Of a DNA stretch of 64,000 nt, positions 44,701 to 54,696 are shown piece by piece. Positions within the stretch are counted from its first letter, which is position 1. Each line of letters begins with the position of its first letter. The notes below the pieces were generated by a model that did not search any database, was not told the origin of the DNA, and worked only from the letters and a program-made list of their open reading frames with translations. Made by a program: the position numbers and the translations under genes. The DNA is from Aphrophora alni (Eukaryota; Arthropoda; Insecta; Hemiptera; Aphrophoridae), in NCBI GenBank assembly GCA_963513935.1, contig OY740777.1, forward strand, positions 20,121,271 through 20,185,270, read 5' to 3'.

Positions 44701-45415
44701 GACAGACCACTCGGAGGGTGGAACGTTCATCCTGGAGGGATCAGACTTCAGACAACGAACGGGAAAGTCCGTGCTGCCGGGATCAGCTGAGAGACCACTC
44801 GGAGGGTGGAACGTTCATCCTGGAGGGATCAGCCTAGAGACAACGAACGGGGAAGTCCGTGCTGCCGGATCAGCTGACAGACCACTCGGAGGGTGGAACG
44901 TTCATCCTGGAGGGATCAGCCTAGAGACAACGAACGGGGAAGTCCGTGCTGCCGGATCAGCTGACAGACCACTCGGAGGGTGGAACGTTCATCCTGGAGG
45001 GATCAGCCTTCAGACAACGAACGGGGAAGTCCGTGCTGCCGGATCAGATGACAGACCACTCGGAGGGTGGAACGTTCATCCTGGAGGGATCAGCCTAGAG
45101 ACAACGAACGGGGAAGTCCGTGCTGCCGGATCAGCTGACAGACCACTCGGAGGGTGGAACGTTCATCCTGGAGGGATCAGCCTTCAGACAACGAACGGGG
45201 AAGTCCGTGCTGCCGGATCAGCTGACAGACCACTCGGAGGGTGGAACGTTCATCCTGGAGGGATCAGCCTAGAGACAACGAACGGGGAAGTCCGTGCTGC
45301 CGGATCAGCTGACAGACCACTCGTAGGGTGGAACGTTCATCCTGGAGGGATCAGCCTTCAGACAACGAACGGGGAAGTCCGTGCTGCCGGGATCAGCTGA
45401 CAGACCACGGAGGTA
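41780..45415. repeat. GC-rich 87/88-bp minisatellite, ~42 units
   Basis: Units read ATCAGCTGACAGACCACTCG, GAGGGTGGAACGTTCATCCT, GGAGGGATCA, then a variable CAGACTTCAGA / CCTTTCAGA / GCCTAGAGA block, then CAACGAACGGGGAAGTCCGT. By my count one unit is about 59% GC, far above its flanks. Lengths of 87 and 88 bp differ by GG versus GGG in CCGGATC/CCGGGATC, and some units are truncated to ~43 bp. Higher-order blocks are visible: 43226-43752 recurs at 43753-44279 (527 bp), and 42104 recurs at 42669 (565 bp). Plus-strand frames of up to 256 codons reflect the low stop content. There is no flanking exon or domain, so I do not call a gene. Confidence 0.95.
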
Positions 45416-46924
45416 ATGCTCGTCCCGAGGGGATCAACCCTCAGACAAAGAACGGAGTTGTCGATTGTTTTTAATTCCTCGATATACGCCGAAAGACCCA
45501 TACACCAAATACGATAAAATACCGTACACTCATTTAGGCTATAGACACTGGAAAGAGGTCCCTCCAAAACCTATATTTACCCAAATAATTCATCGTGAAA
45601 ATACCCAAGATGGAGAGAAAAAAAAAAAAAAAAAAAAAAAAAAAAGATGTCTCTTTTTTTTTACAGCCAAGGGAGCGAATTTGATCGATTTAATATGTGT
45701 GTATATTTTGATCACAATATTGGTCGCTATTTCTCCAAAATTGCCTGTTGAGGAGTTATAATATTGCTAAAACAAAATTGTCCCATGGAAGTATTTGTTA
45801 TAAAAGATATTTTCTTAATCGGTGCTACCGATTTAATTGAAATTTTCGTTAAATAAATGTAAAATTCAATTATACGGATCATTGAGCAAAAGCGGGCGGA
45901 AAAGACCATTACGGTTCCGGAATAACTCGAAAAAAAAAAAACGGAAATCAAGCTTGACCGCCGACATTAAAAATTCTATTTCTATCAAATGTAATTTACG
46001 CTGTCTATGAATTTATCACGAAATGTTCATCGATCCTATCCTTCAGAATACTGTACTCAATAGAAAATATTCTTTAGTAAACCTAACCTAACCTAAATTT
46101 ATTTACCACGAAGAAACTTCCAGAACGTGTCCTACTTGGTTGGACATTTCAAATTTCGTAAACTTCACTCCCGAAGTTTGTTAAAATATTCCAAAAAACA
46201 TCCTGTATATTTCCCTTCTTATAAACAGCACAGACAAATACATGTGTGGGAGAATGTTAGTGTACAATTGAATTAAAACTGAAAAAAAAAATCAGCTGTT
46301 TAACACGTTCCTATAGAACTGAAAAAATCCACACCACCCGATGTTTCTAGAACTCCCAAGATCTTCAAGGGGGAAAAGTAGGTCAGAAAGACTCGTTTGA
46401 AAAATAAAAGATGTTTTTATTTTCCGAGGGTGGGCTGCGTCTGGTCATTGAGATGCAAATGTTAGGGGGTCTACAACCTAAAGCAATCAGAGACCCGGAA
46501 CACCAGTTTACATTAATACCGATTTTTTTGTCCGTTAAGTTTTGAAATACAGATAAGTTGTCTGAACGTCGTCGCTCTGTGGATGTTTTAATACATTCGA
46601 TAAATAAAGCACATAGCAATCTCAGGGGTCCAATAAAAATTGACTTCCCATTATTTGACTGATTTTTACGTTTCACGAACTGTGAAAAAAATAAACAAAT
46701 TATTTTCAACATGACGTCCTTCCATCTACGTAGACACAATAGCGGCCACAAAAATTAAGATAGGAACAATAAATTTGTTATAGGGGACTCGAAATTCAGA
46801 GAAATCAAATTAAATAGCTATTTGTGTTATAAGTATACATTGTTCATTGTCGCATTGTGAGAAGACGTCACACTATCGATTGCGATAAAGACACTGCACT
46901 CGAATTACACACGAGATGGGTAAT
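45416..46924. other. Non-coding stretch
   Basis: Holds an A-run (45618-45645), a CCTAACCTAACCTAA patch (46081-46095) and a segment at 45990-46150 (TCACGAAATGTTCATCGATC, GAAACTTCCAGAACGTGTCC) that recurs at 61695-61770. No gene recognised; the 122-codon minus frame at 46383-46751 has no motif. Confidence 0.45.
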
Positions 46925-47140
46925 TATATAGCAGAGTAGCCTCACTTCAAAATCATTTTTTATGGGTTTTATTCGTCAAATAAATGTTGGAAAAATATTT
47001 TATTATCAAAAAAAAATGTCGGAAAGATGATTACATAATATAATTATACAAGTTGTTTTTTCGTGAAAAAATTAACTCTGTGTTATCTTTCATACTCATG
47101 ACATTCACTTCAATAAATGTACGGAAGGTTTGGCCAGGTG

Positions 47141-47203
<63 letters not shown>

Positions 47204-47458
47204 CAACCTGGCCAAACCTTTCGTGACATATAATAATACAGCCCTACATATTTACAGCAAAGAAAACATTATTTATTCTTATGAAGTAAGGTATGTAGTA
47301 GAGGATAAAAAAACTCTGATTAAGATTTTCTTGTGTAATTATATTATGTAATCATCTTTCCGACACTTTTTTTCGATAATAAAATATTTTTCCTACATTT
47401 ATTTGACGAATAAAACCCATAAAAATTGATTTTGAAGTGAGGCTACTCTGCTATATAT
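46925..47458. mobile_element. Foldback element with (AT)n centre
   Basis: The left arm 46925-47140 (TATAGCAGAGTAGCCTCACT, TTATTCGTCAAATAAATGT, GGAAAGATGATTACATAAT, GGTTTGGCCAGGT) is inverted at 47205-47458 in the same order. The centre is an AT tract (47145-47202). No coding capacity; a non-autonomous foldback or MITE. Confidence 0.88.
47145..47202. repeat. (TA)n microsatellite
   Basis: About 58 bp of TA dinucleotides at the centre of the foldback element. Confidence 0.95.
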
Positions 47459-48384
47459 TTACCACGAGATGTTCTCCCTACACCTGCACTTAATAGAAAA
47501 CAAATTATAACACTACTCACTTCACACACTAGTGAAAAACGGAAAATTTAGTTGAAGTTACGTTTAGATTACTGGTTCTCATACAGTTTATTGTTACTAC
47601 AGCTGCGATTAAAATATTGACAGTTTAGTGACGACAATTTATTATTTATAAAAATATTAAAAAATAACCCTACAAACTAAATATTTGTTGCACATTGTCA
47701 AAGATAATAACTATTAGACATTGAAAATCCAGTAATTGTTAAAATGAATATAACATCATGTAAGATATAAAATTACTAGGTTTTTACTAATAATTGATTG
47801 TCACTAATGATTGTGAAACAGGGCTCTGTGGGAATCTTTTTGTCCATCAACGTTGGCTTACGCAAAATACGTTTACTTTACACACTCAGGGCGGAAAGTT
47901 AAGACAGTTTTTGACGAAATAATAGGCTTGTGTACGAATATTCAACTTATAACACACTAAATTAGATAAAGATTTCAATTCTGTACCAACCCTGCATCTC
48001 TAATGTGACAAATAAAGAAGTTATTGTCAAAAATTTAATTTCGAACCCATGTGAACGTCAAACCCACGAGCGTCGCGAGCACTCATTCACATATGTACAC
48101 ATATTCGAGGCCCACTAGGGCTAAAGACACCGGCACAACTACTGTACACTTGAGCAAAACACCACCCACAGGTGGAATTAGTACAAGTTAAATGCTTTAT
48201 GAGTGGTTTGTTTCTTGCATTATGATTGTGTAAATATTATACTGTACCAATCGATAAATACTATTATAACTCCAGAAATTGTGACTGCCTCGCCTGAAAA
48301 ATGATCCTTGGGCATGTATATCCGAAACCCGGTTCATTGTAAGCGTAAAAAGAACCGAATATTATCTAATTTTATTTTAATCTA
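47459..48384. other. Non-coding DNA with dispersed repeat E (inverted)
   Basis: Bases about 47955-48055 match repeat E at 37440 and 53225 in reverse. Otherwise AT-rich with no feature. Confidence 0.45.
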
Positions 48385-49110
48385 TCTATACTAGAAACCT
48401 GTATGAGGGGTCTATCTTTGTCCCCTCAGCTTTTATAAACTATTAAACCGATTTTAATGAAAATTGGTAACATATTAGTTTCCGCTAAGCAGTTGAGTTA
48501 TTTCAATATCTCAATTAGAGGTTAGTTATGACAATAAAAAGATTTTCCTATGTATTTTTGCCATATGGAAATGGCAGCCGTAAAGGTCGATCCTTGTTCG
48601 CGGTCTAATCACAGCATCCACTGGACCGATATCAATGAAACTTTGCAAGCTTAAAATAGTATTTTAAAGAAGGTTGCATAGTGATATCTTAAAAAGTAAC
48701 CGAATTATTACAAAAAATATAAACCTGTAACAGTGAAGTTCGCGTATGTTCAGTATGAATCAGTCGGTAACTACCCTGTGATTCTGTGCCAAAGAAAAAT
48801 TTTATCTTTAAAATTCAGTACAAGAGTTCTTCTAATCTTCACCGCTATTTCAAACTGAACAGATTTTTAATTCTATACTAATAAATCTATAAGCCTGTTT
48901 TATTGTTTGTGATATTCACTTATAACAGCTGATTACGTCCATCAACTTCAATACTTCAACACAACGATAGGTTAGGCGTAACCTAGGTCAGTGTAATGGT
49001 TTTACTTATAACAGGTGATTAGGTCCTTCAGCTAAGATAATTAAACACAAAGATAGACTTAGTTTGGACTAGTGTGTTGAAGTGTTATTAACTAAATTTA
49101 CGTATCATTA
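48385..49110 (+). repeat. Dispersed repeat D, copy 1 (possible Helitron derivative)
   Basis: Colinear with 58880-59660: GGGGTCTATCTTTGTCC, AACTATTAAACCGATTTTAA, GCAGCCGTAAAGGTCGAT, TTGTTCGCGG, GATATCTTAAAAAGTAAC, AACAGCTGATTACGTCCATC. It starts TCTATCTATACTAG, and the ACCGATTTTAATGAAA phrase is common in Helitron-like repeats, but I see no clear CTRR end, so the class is uncertain. Confidence 0.65.
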
Positions 49111-49232
49111 TATATTTTACCGTATATGTGTATAAAATTTGTGTATATATCAATAAATTTTGTATAAATATCTGTATAATTTGTATATATACAAAATTTA
49201 TACAGATCTACGGTAAAATATATGATGATACA
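49102..49232. repeat. AT-rich inverted repeat
   Basis: GTATCATTATATATTTTACC at 49102 pairs with GGTAAAATATATGATGATAC at 49213-49232, with further pairing inside (AAATTTTGTATA / TATACAAAATTT). Confidence 0.8.
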
Positions 49233-49258
49233 TAAATTTAATTAATAACGCTAAATAT

Positions 49259-49260
<2 letters not shown>

Positions 49261-49325
<65 letters not shown>

Positions 49326-49327
49326 AT
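49261..49327. repeat. (AT)n(TG)n microsatellite
   Basis: About 50 bp of AT followed by about 16 bp of TG. Confidence 0.95.
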
Positions 49328-49649
49328 GTATATAAATATATCAAAAACTATATTTATTGACGAGCTAATTTCTATTCCCATAATCAATGTTGAAACTGCA
49401 ATATTCGTGTACGGAGCCGAGAGTTTCATTTTTTTATGGTAAAAAAAAATGGCGGAATAACAAAATAATGGTACGTTTTCACAAATAATTTTATTTCCAT
49501 AATCATTACAAATTGTCGATTTGCAGATTAACATGAAAATGTGTAAAACTTAATAAAGAAAAATAACAGTAATAAATTATTAATGATCCGAATTATTTGA
49601 CCTTTATCCGAATACAAGTTCATCAATATCTATACACTGATAGCAACGA

Positions 49650-50115
49650 AATAAAAGTTGAAAAATTGCCGAGGTATCAACACTAATTCCTCTTCAATCA
49701 GCCTCATTAATTCATCATCTGTTGCTATAGGGTGAGCCTCCATAGGGAAAATTCGCAAACATTCAAGTCTGGGGATCTTGGAGGCCAGTCCATAAAACTG
49801 CCGTCACGATGTAAAGCTGCTTTAGCCACATTTGCATAATAAGGAGGAGCTCCAACCTGTTGGGGAAAAAACGTCCCTCATCTCCGGCCGAGTGAGATGA
49901 GGGACTATGTGATCAGTTAATAGTAATACGTATCTGTCATTGTCTGATGGGGATATATCATACGATTAAAACACCATTCTTGATGATGGCAGCCCAAACA
50001 ATTATAATCTTTGATTTCAGTCTCTTCGAGTAAGGTTTTGTGTTATAAATAACAATCCAAAAACGTAGCTTCAATACCACTCTGGACGGGATGCCACCTG
50101 TGGGAAAAATAAAAT
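49650..50115 (-). pseudogene. Mariner-like transposase relic
   Basis: The minus strand reads IIVWAAIIKNGVL (about 50015-49975) and then, from about 49865 to 49740, QQVGAPPYYANVAKAALHRD and SFMDWPPRSPDLNVCEFSLW. These are the second-Asp block (Asp replaced by Val in QQVGAPP) and the WPPRSPDLN block of a DDE mariner-like transposase. Stops and shifts surround them. No inverted-repeat ends were located. Confidence 0.8.
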
Positions 50116-50189
50116 GATCACATTGTATACACATCTACGATGCCCGTTAGAGCCTAACCAACTTCATGTAAGTAGTTATATAGATAATT

Positions 50190-50350
50190 TTACGATGTTG
50201 GTGAAACCTGTGTAACAACTTTTTTAAACAAGCTTATCTTGCAAATATTAGACGTTACGTTTATTAGAAGATCTGCTTGTATGATGAAGCTGGTTGACTA
50301 CCATGATGATTCCAACAACTTGTCTTTATAATGCGATAGTGGTTTGGTTA
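50190..50350 (-). repeat. Dispersed repeat family C fragment
   Basis: TTAGAAGATCTGCTTGTATG, ATGAAGCTGGTTGACTACCA and CCAACAACTTGTC match family C at 32860-32945. Confidence 0.55.
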
Positions 50351-51725
50351 GGTTGGGTTCGGTTTGGTTAGGTTAGGTTTGGCGTACTAATACATTTGAG
50401 CTAGCACTCGTGTTTTGTGTCCTGATTGGCGCTCGTTTAATAGTCTTCAGTCTGAAGTTCACCACTAGAGCGGCTTACAATTGCTATATTTTCAAAATAA
50501 ATTCAATACTGTATAAACAAATGAAATTAAATGATAACCAAAAAAGGAAAGGTTAGGTTGGGTTGGGTTTGGTTGGGTTTGGTTAGGTTAGGTTTGGCGT
50601 ACTAATACATTTGAGCTAGCACTCGTGTTTTGTGTCCTGATTGGCGCTCGTTTAATAGTCTTCAGTCTGAAGTTCACCACTAGAGCGGCTTACAATTGCT
50701 ATATTTTCAAAATAAATTCAATAAAAACAAATGAAATTAAATGAAAACAAACAAAGGAAAGGTTAGGTTGGGTTTGGTTAGGTTAGGTTTGGCGTACTAA
50801 TACATTTGAGCTAGCACTAGTGTTTTGTGTCCTGATTGGTACTCATTTAAGTCTTCAGTCTGAAGTTCACCACTAGAGCGGCTTACAATTGCTATATTTT
50901 CAAAATAAATTCAATAAAAACAAATGAAATTAAATGAAAACAAACAAAGGAAAGGTTAGGTTGGGTTGGGTTTGGTTAGGTTAGGTTTGGCGTACCAATA
51001 CATTTGAGCTAGCACTAGTGTTTTGTGTCCTGATTGGTACTCATTTAAGTCTTCAGTCTGAAGTTCACCACTAGAGCGGCTTACAATTGCTATATTTTCA
51101 AAATAAATTCAATAAAAACAAATGAAATTAAATGAAAATCAAAAAAGGAAAGGTTGGGTTAGGTTTGGTTAGGTTAGGTTTGGCGTACTAATACATTTGA
51201 GCTAGCACTCGTGTTTTGTGTCCTGATTGGCACTCATTTAAGTCTTGAGTCTGAAATTCACCACCAGAGCGGCTTACAATTGCTATGTTTACAAAATAAA
51301 TTCAATAAAAACAAATTAAATGAAAACAAAAAAAGGAAAGGTTGGGTTGGGTTTGGTTAGGTTAGGTTTGGCGTACTAATACATTTGAGCTAGCACTCGA
51401 GTTTTGTGTCCTGATTGACACTCATTTAAGTCTTCAGTCTGAAGTTCACCACCAGAGCAGGTTACAATTAATTGCTATGTTTACAAAATAAATTCAATAA
51501 AAACAAATTAAATGAAAACAAAAAAAGGAAAGGTTGGGTTTGGTTAGGTTAGGTTAGGTTTGGCGTACTAATACATTTAAGCTAGCACTCGTGTTTTGTG
51601 TCCTGATTGGCACTCATTTAAGTTTTCAGTCTGAAGTTCACCACCAGAGCGGCTTACAATTGCTATATTTTCAAAATAAATTCAATAAAAACAAATGAAA
51701 TTAAATGAAAACCAAAAAAAAAAGG
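50336..51725. repeat. ~195-bp tandem array with TTAGG-like linkers
   Basis: Seven units, with GGCGTACTAATACATTTGAG at 50381, 50596, 50791, 50989, 51182, 51370 and 51562 (periods 188-215 bp). Each unit has an AGTCTTCAGTCTGAAGTTCA self-complementary block, then AAAATAAATTCAATAAAAAC, then a GGTTAGGTTGGGTTTGGTTA linker of variable length. Length differences sit mainly in that linker. Confidence 0.93.
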
Positions 51726-51745
51726 AAAGATGAAACCCAGTGATA

Positions 51746-51753
51746 TGACGTCA
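51746..51753. promoter_or_regulatory. CRE-like palindrome TGACGTCA
   Basis: A perfect 8-bp CRE (CREB/ATF consensus) lies 30 bp from an X-box-like site in a CG-containing, repeat-free segment (51726-51960). No adjacent transcript is visible, so function is unproven. Confidence 0.35.
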
Positions 51754-51783
51754 GACGAACGCATTGCGACGCTTCATCCATAG

Positions 51784-51797
51784 GTTGCCATAGTAAC
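51784..51797. promoter_or_regulatory. RFX X-box-like site GTTGCCATAGTAAC
   Basis: Fits the GTNRCC-N2-RGYAAC X-box bound by RFX factors. A similar 14-mer, GTTACCATAGCAAC, is at 59505-59518 inside repeat D copy 2, and GTTGCTATGGTAAT is at 21053-21066. Repeats can therefore carry such sites, and this one may be coincidental. Confidence 0.35.
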
Positions 51798-52139
51798 CCA
51801 CCCTCGTCCTCGCGTAGGGTAGGTCGGGACTCAAAACAATTCGTGAAACTTAATTGGAGCATTAACCTCTGCAAGCCTCCTCCACCCTCCCCCAATCCAT
51901 CCTAGTACTAATTTCAATTCCATGAATGCGCTTTACGTGGAATATTACACAAGGCAAGCCGAGTACAATAGTAAACACACATTCCAGTAACAAACCCCAA
52001 CGACGCGATTATTCTGATAGGCGTTACACAGCTATTATTATTATTTTGCTATTAGGCTAATCTTACTAGTTCTTTCCTTCAGAAATTTTTTCCTTTAAAT
52101 AGCTTTTTTTTCCTAGTTGTTTAAATGAGATAGAATAAA

Positions 52140-52310
52140 ACTCGAACAGAAGATCTCACAAAAATAACGTTTATTAATCAAACGCGTTTCAACGACAAAG
52201 TCGCCATCCTCAGCATCGTTAAAACGCGTTTGATAAACGTAAATTTTTGTGATATCTTGCGTTCGAATTTTATTCTATCTAATACTATCTCACAAGTCAA
52301 GCTCAACATT
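52140..52310. mobile_element. Foldback element, family F copy 3
   Basis: The arm ACTCGAACAGAAGATCTCAC...TTAATCAAACGCGTTT (52139-52190) is inverted at 52218-52272, and the end carries TCACAAGTCAAGCTCAA, the flank seen at 9555 and 38950. Compared with copy 2 the centre is deleted to a few bases. Confidence 0.85.
52183..52213 (-). other. Hammerhead-like hairpin motif
   Basis: The minus strand reads CTGAGGAT, stem GGCGAC / GTCGTT (six pairs including two G-U) with TTT loop, then GAAACGCG. Both conserved boxes are intact. Confidence 0.4.
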
Positions 52311-52623
52311 TATTCGCAAACAACCTCTCGGTAATCGACGCTTTATAAAACAAATAGATGGGCACCATCGTGGTACTTACCCACTCCCCTCTAAATGTAA
52401 CTCCTAAAAGTAGGTTTCTTGGAAGAATGAAGGTAATAGTGAGGTACCTCAACTAGACCCTAACAGACTTTGTAGATATGTATAAATTAAACATATCGCT
52501 CTTGTCTAGGCTCTATCGGGCCCCAAAAATCTGTACATATGTACGGGAAATTCTCCATGTTACATGAGTGCCGGTGACTTGACTCTGGATTTCATAATTA
52601 TACGAATATCAAATTTCTTTGGT
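52311..52623. other. Non-coding DNA with family C fragment
   Basis: A family C fragment lies at 52360-52470 (CACCATCGTGGTACTTACCC, CTCTAAATGTAACTCCTAAA, AGGTTTCTTGG), reverse oriented. No gene. Confidence 0.5.
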
Positions 52624-53219
52624 GGTTAGGTTAGGTTAGGTTTGGTTAAGGTTGTTAGGTTAGGCTAGATAAGGTTAGGTTAGAATAGGTTAGGTTCGGT
52701 TAGAATAGGTTAAGCTAGGTTAGGTTAGGCAAGGTTAGGTTAGAATACGTTAGGTTAGGTTAGGCTAGGTTAGGAAAGGTTAGGTTAGGTTAGGTCAGGT
52801 TAGGTTAGGTTAGAATAGGTTAGGTTAGGTTAGAATAGGTTAAGCTAGGTTAGGTTAGGCAAGATTAGGTTAGAATACGTTAGGTTAGGTTAGGTCAGGT
52901 TAGGTTAGGCTAGATAAGGTTAGGTTAGAATAGGTTAGGTTAGGTTAGAATAGGTTAAGCTAGGTTAGGTTAGGCAAGATTAGGTTAGAATACGTTAGGT
53001 TAGGTTAGGCTAGGTTAGGCTAGGCTAGGTTAGGCTAGGTTAGGTTAGATTAGGTTAGGTTAGGCTAGGCTAGGCTAGGTTAGGTCAGGTTAGGCTAGGT
53101 TAGGCAAGGCTAGGTTAGGCAAGGTTAGGTTAGGTTAGGTTAGAATAGGTTAGGTTAGGTTAGATTAGATTAGGTTAGGCTAGGCTAGGCTAGGCTAGGT
53201 TAGGTTAGGTTAGGTTAGA
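52624..53219. repeat. Interstitial TTAGG-like (insect telomere motif) tract
   Basis: Nearly 600 bp made almost wholly of GGTTA pentamers, with variants GGCTA, AGAATA, GGCAA and GATTA. Runs such as TTAGGTTAGGTTAGG are exact insect telomere repeats. Longer blocks recur (TAGAATAGGTTAAGCTAGG three times), so block duplication has taken place. Such tracts occur internally in many insect genomes and do not by themselves show a chromosome end. Confidence 0.9.
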
Positions 53220-53764
53220 AGTTACGTATTTGACAATAACTTCGCTATTTGTCGTCGTTGGGAGGTCCGATTGATACCATCGCATGCAGAATTGTAATCT
53301 GCACACTGATATCTAATTTCATCTGTTAAGAGTTGAATAACATACGAGATATAGGTAAATAAAAAACTACTTTAAAATCCCCCCCCTTTATGTCGTTTTC
53401 AATTCAATTCGTCCGAATCGTGAGCAGATTCGTCTGAATGAATCGTTCTCGAAAAGTTGGTGTACACCTGTCGCGCATTTGAGTGTTATTTGTTTATTGT
53501 ATGTGATGTGTACGTTTTAATGTTTTAACGACCTCTCAGGAGCGAGTCTGAAGATGGAACACACGTTCTGAAACGCGTAACTAATGTTACAAAATATGTC
53601 ACAAGACGGAGTAAGTATTAAACATTTTTTTTAAGCATCAATTATTATTTCACACGTGAATTTGTAACAGGAAATCACAATTATGTGTACAGTAATTGAC
53701 GAGTGTAACAGTGACTTAAAGCTATAATCACACTGTGATTGTTTAGCACAAACATTAGGCTTGA
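53220..53764. other. Non-coding DNA with dispersed repeat E and a hairpin motif
   Basis: Repeat E lies at 53225-53340 (CTATTTGTCGTCGTTGGGAG, GCAGAATTGTAATCTGCACA). The segment 53400-53600 holds the hairpin motif at 53548-53577. No gene. Confidence 0.5.
53548..53577 (+). other. Hammerhead-like hairpin motif, different stem
   Basis: CTGAAGAT, stem GGAAC / GTTCT with ACAC loop, then GAAACGCG. The two boxes and their spacing match the family F motifs, but the stem bases differ while still pairing. The flanks do not match family F. Confidence 0.4.
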
Positions 53765-53768
53765 CAAT

Positions 53769-53975
53769 CCCGAGGGAACCTAGTTGAATCTACACTTTTT
53801 TTTCACGTAAACTTCTTTTAAACCCCTCTCTTTCGTCTTTCCTATCAGGTCTCTCTTGACCAACTCTTGTTCTCTTCCGTTATTTCAAGTATTTATTTAT
53901 GTTCTTTTCTTCCTTTTTTTTATAGCGCGATAATGATGGAGATGTTTTTCGCCTTAAAACCACAAGGGAAACGTA
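53769..53975 (+). repeat. Dispersed repeat family A copy
   Basis: CCGAGGGAACCTAGTTGAAT, CCTCTCTTTCGTCTTTCCTA, GACCAACTCTTGTTCTCTTC and GCGATAATGATGGAGATGTT in family A order; one of the most complete copies. The 83-codon frame 53867-54118 is incidental. Confidence 0.8.
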
Positions 53976-54197
53976 CTGTATATATCCCACCAAGCAGTTT
54001 AGCGCCTACACCAGAGAACAAAACATTTATATCAAATAAAGGCCAAGCAGCTGGACCAATTTCCCATGTTGCTTTTAGTCGCTTAAACATTTCCCCCCTC
54101 CTTCATTCCTCTTCATAATTATTGTATAGATTGTTTACTCTAGATTAAACGTTCAGAGACAATATTCTCTTGTCATATTTGTGTTTCTATATTGCGT

Positions 54198-54696
54198 AGA
54201 GATAATTTAGGGGGTGGTAATATGGGTTAAAATAAAGAAGAAAAAAGTTCTTATAAACACTTGTCCGGAAACGTTTTTAAAATTTAAAAAAAAATTAATC
54301 TCTAGAACGGTTTAACCGATTGTGTTGAAATTTTGTAAGGTAGGCTACTCATCAATGTAAGGACCTAGTTTGAAAAAATAAACTTTTTCCAATAATCCGT
54401 TTCATAACGGTCCCCATTAATTATTTTAAATTAACTCATTAAAATTATTTTCTTTAAAAAATTCTAAATGGCCGCCATTAAAATCGATTAAGAAAAATTA
54501 TTATTTTTCTTTCAAACTCGGTCTTTATGTTGTTGAGTAGTAAATTTCAACTCAAACGGTTAGGGCGTTCTAGAGATGTAAATTATTTAGAAAAAAAAAT
54601 AGCGGATAGATAGGAAATGAAGGGTTTCCGGATATATGTTTATAGGAACTTTTTTTCTTTATTTTTACCCATATAACCACCCCTTGAATTATCTCT
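54198..54696. mobile_element. MITE with ~75-bp terminal inverted repeats
   Basis: The left end AGAGATAATTTAGGGGGTGG and the inverted right end AGAGATAATTCAAGGGGTGG continue into TATATGGGTTAAAATAAAG and GTTCTTATAAACA-like sequence on both sides. 499 bp, no coding. Target duplication unclear, possibly TA. Confidence 0.8.

Larger units (their letters stand above)
51726..52139. other. GC-richer single-copy-looking segment, possible promoter
   Basis: Several CGs, a CRE-like and an X-box-like site, then AT-rich DNA. A minus frame at 51701-51895 has no motif. No start or exon could be supported. Confidence 0.3.

Noticed and set aside
42104..45400. Open frames of 140-256 codons in the 88-bp array
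   Set aside because: They restart every 88 bp, shift frame with the 87/88-bp unit, and have no splice sites, domain or flanking exon.
46383..46751. 122-codon minus frame
   Set aside because: No recognisable domain, splice context or composition shift; likely chance.
52624..53219. True chromosome end
   Set aside because: The tract is degenerate and followed by more than 10 kb of ordinary repeats, so it is interstitial in this window.
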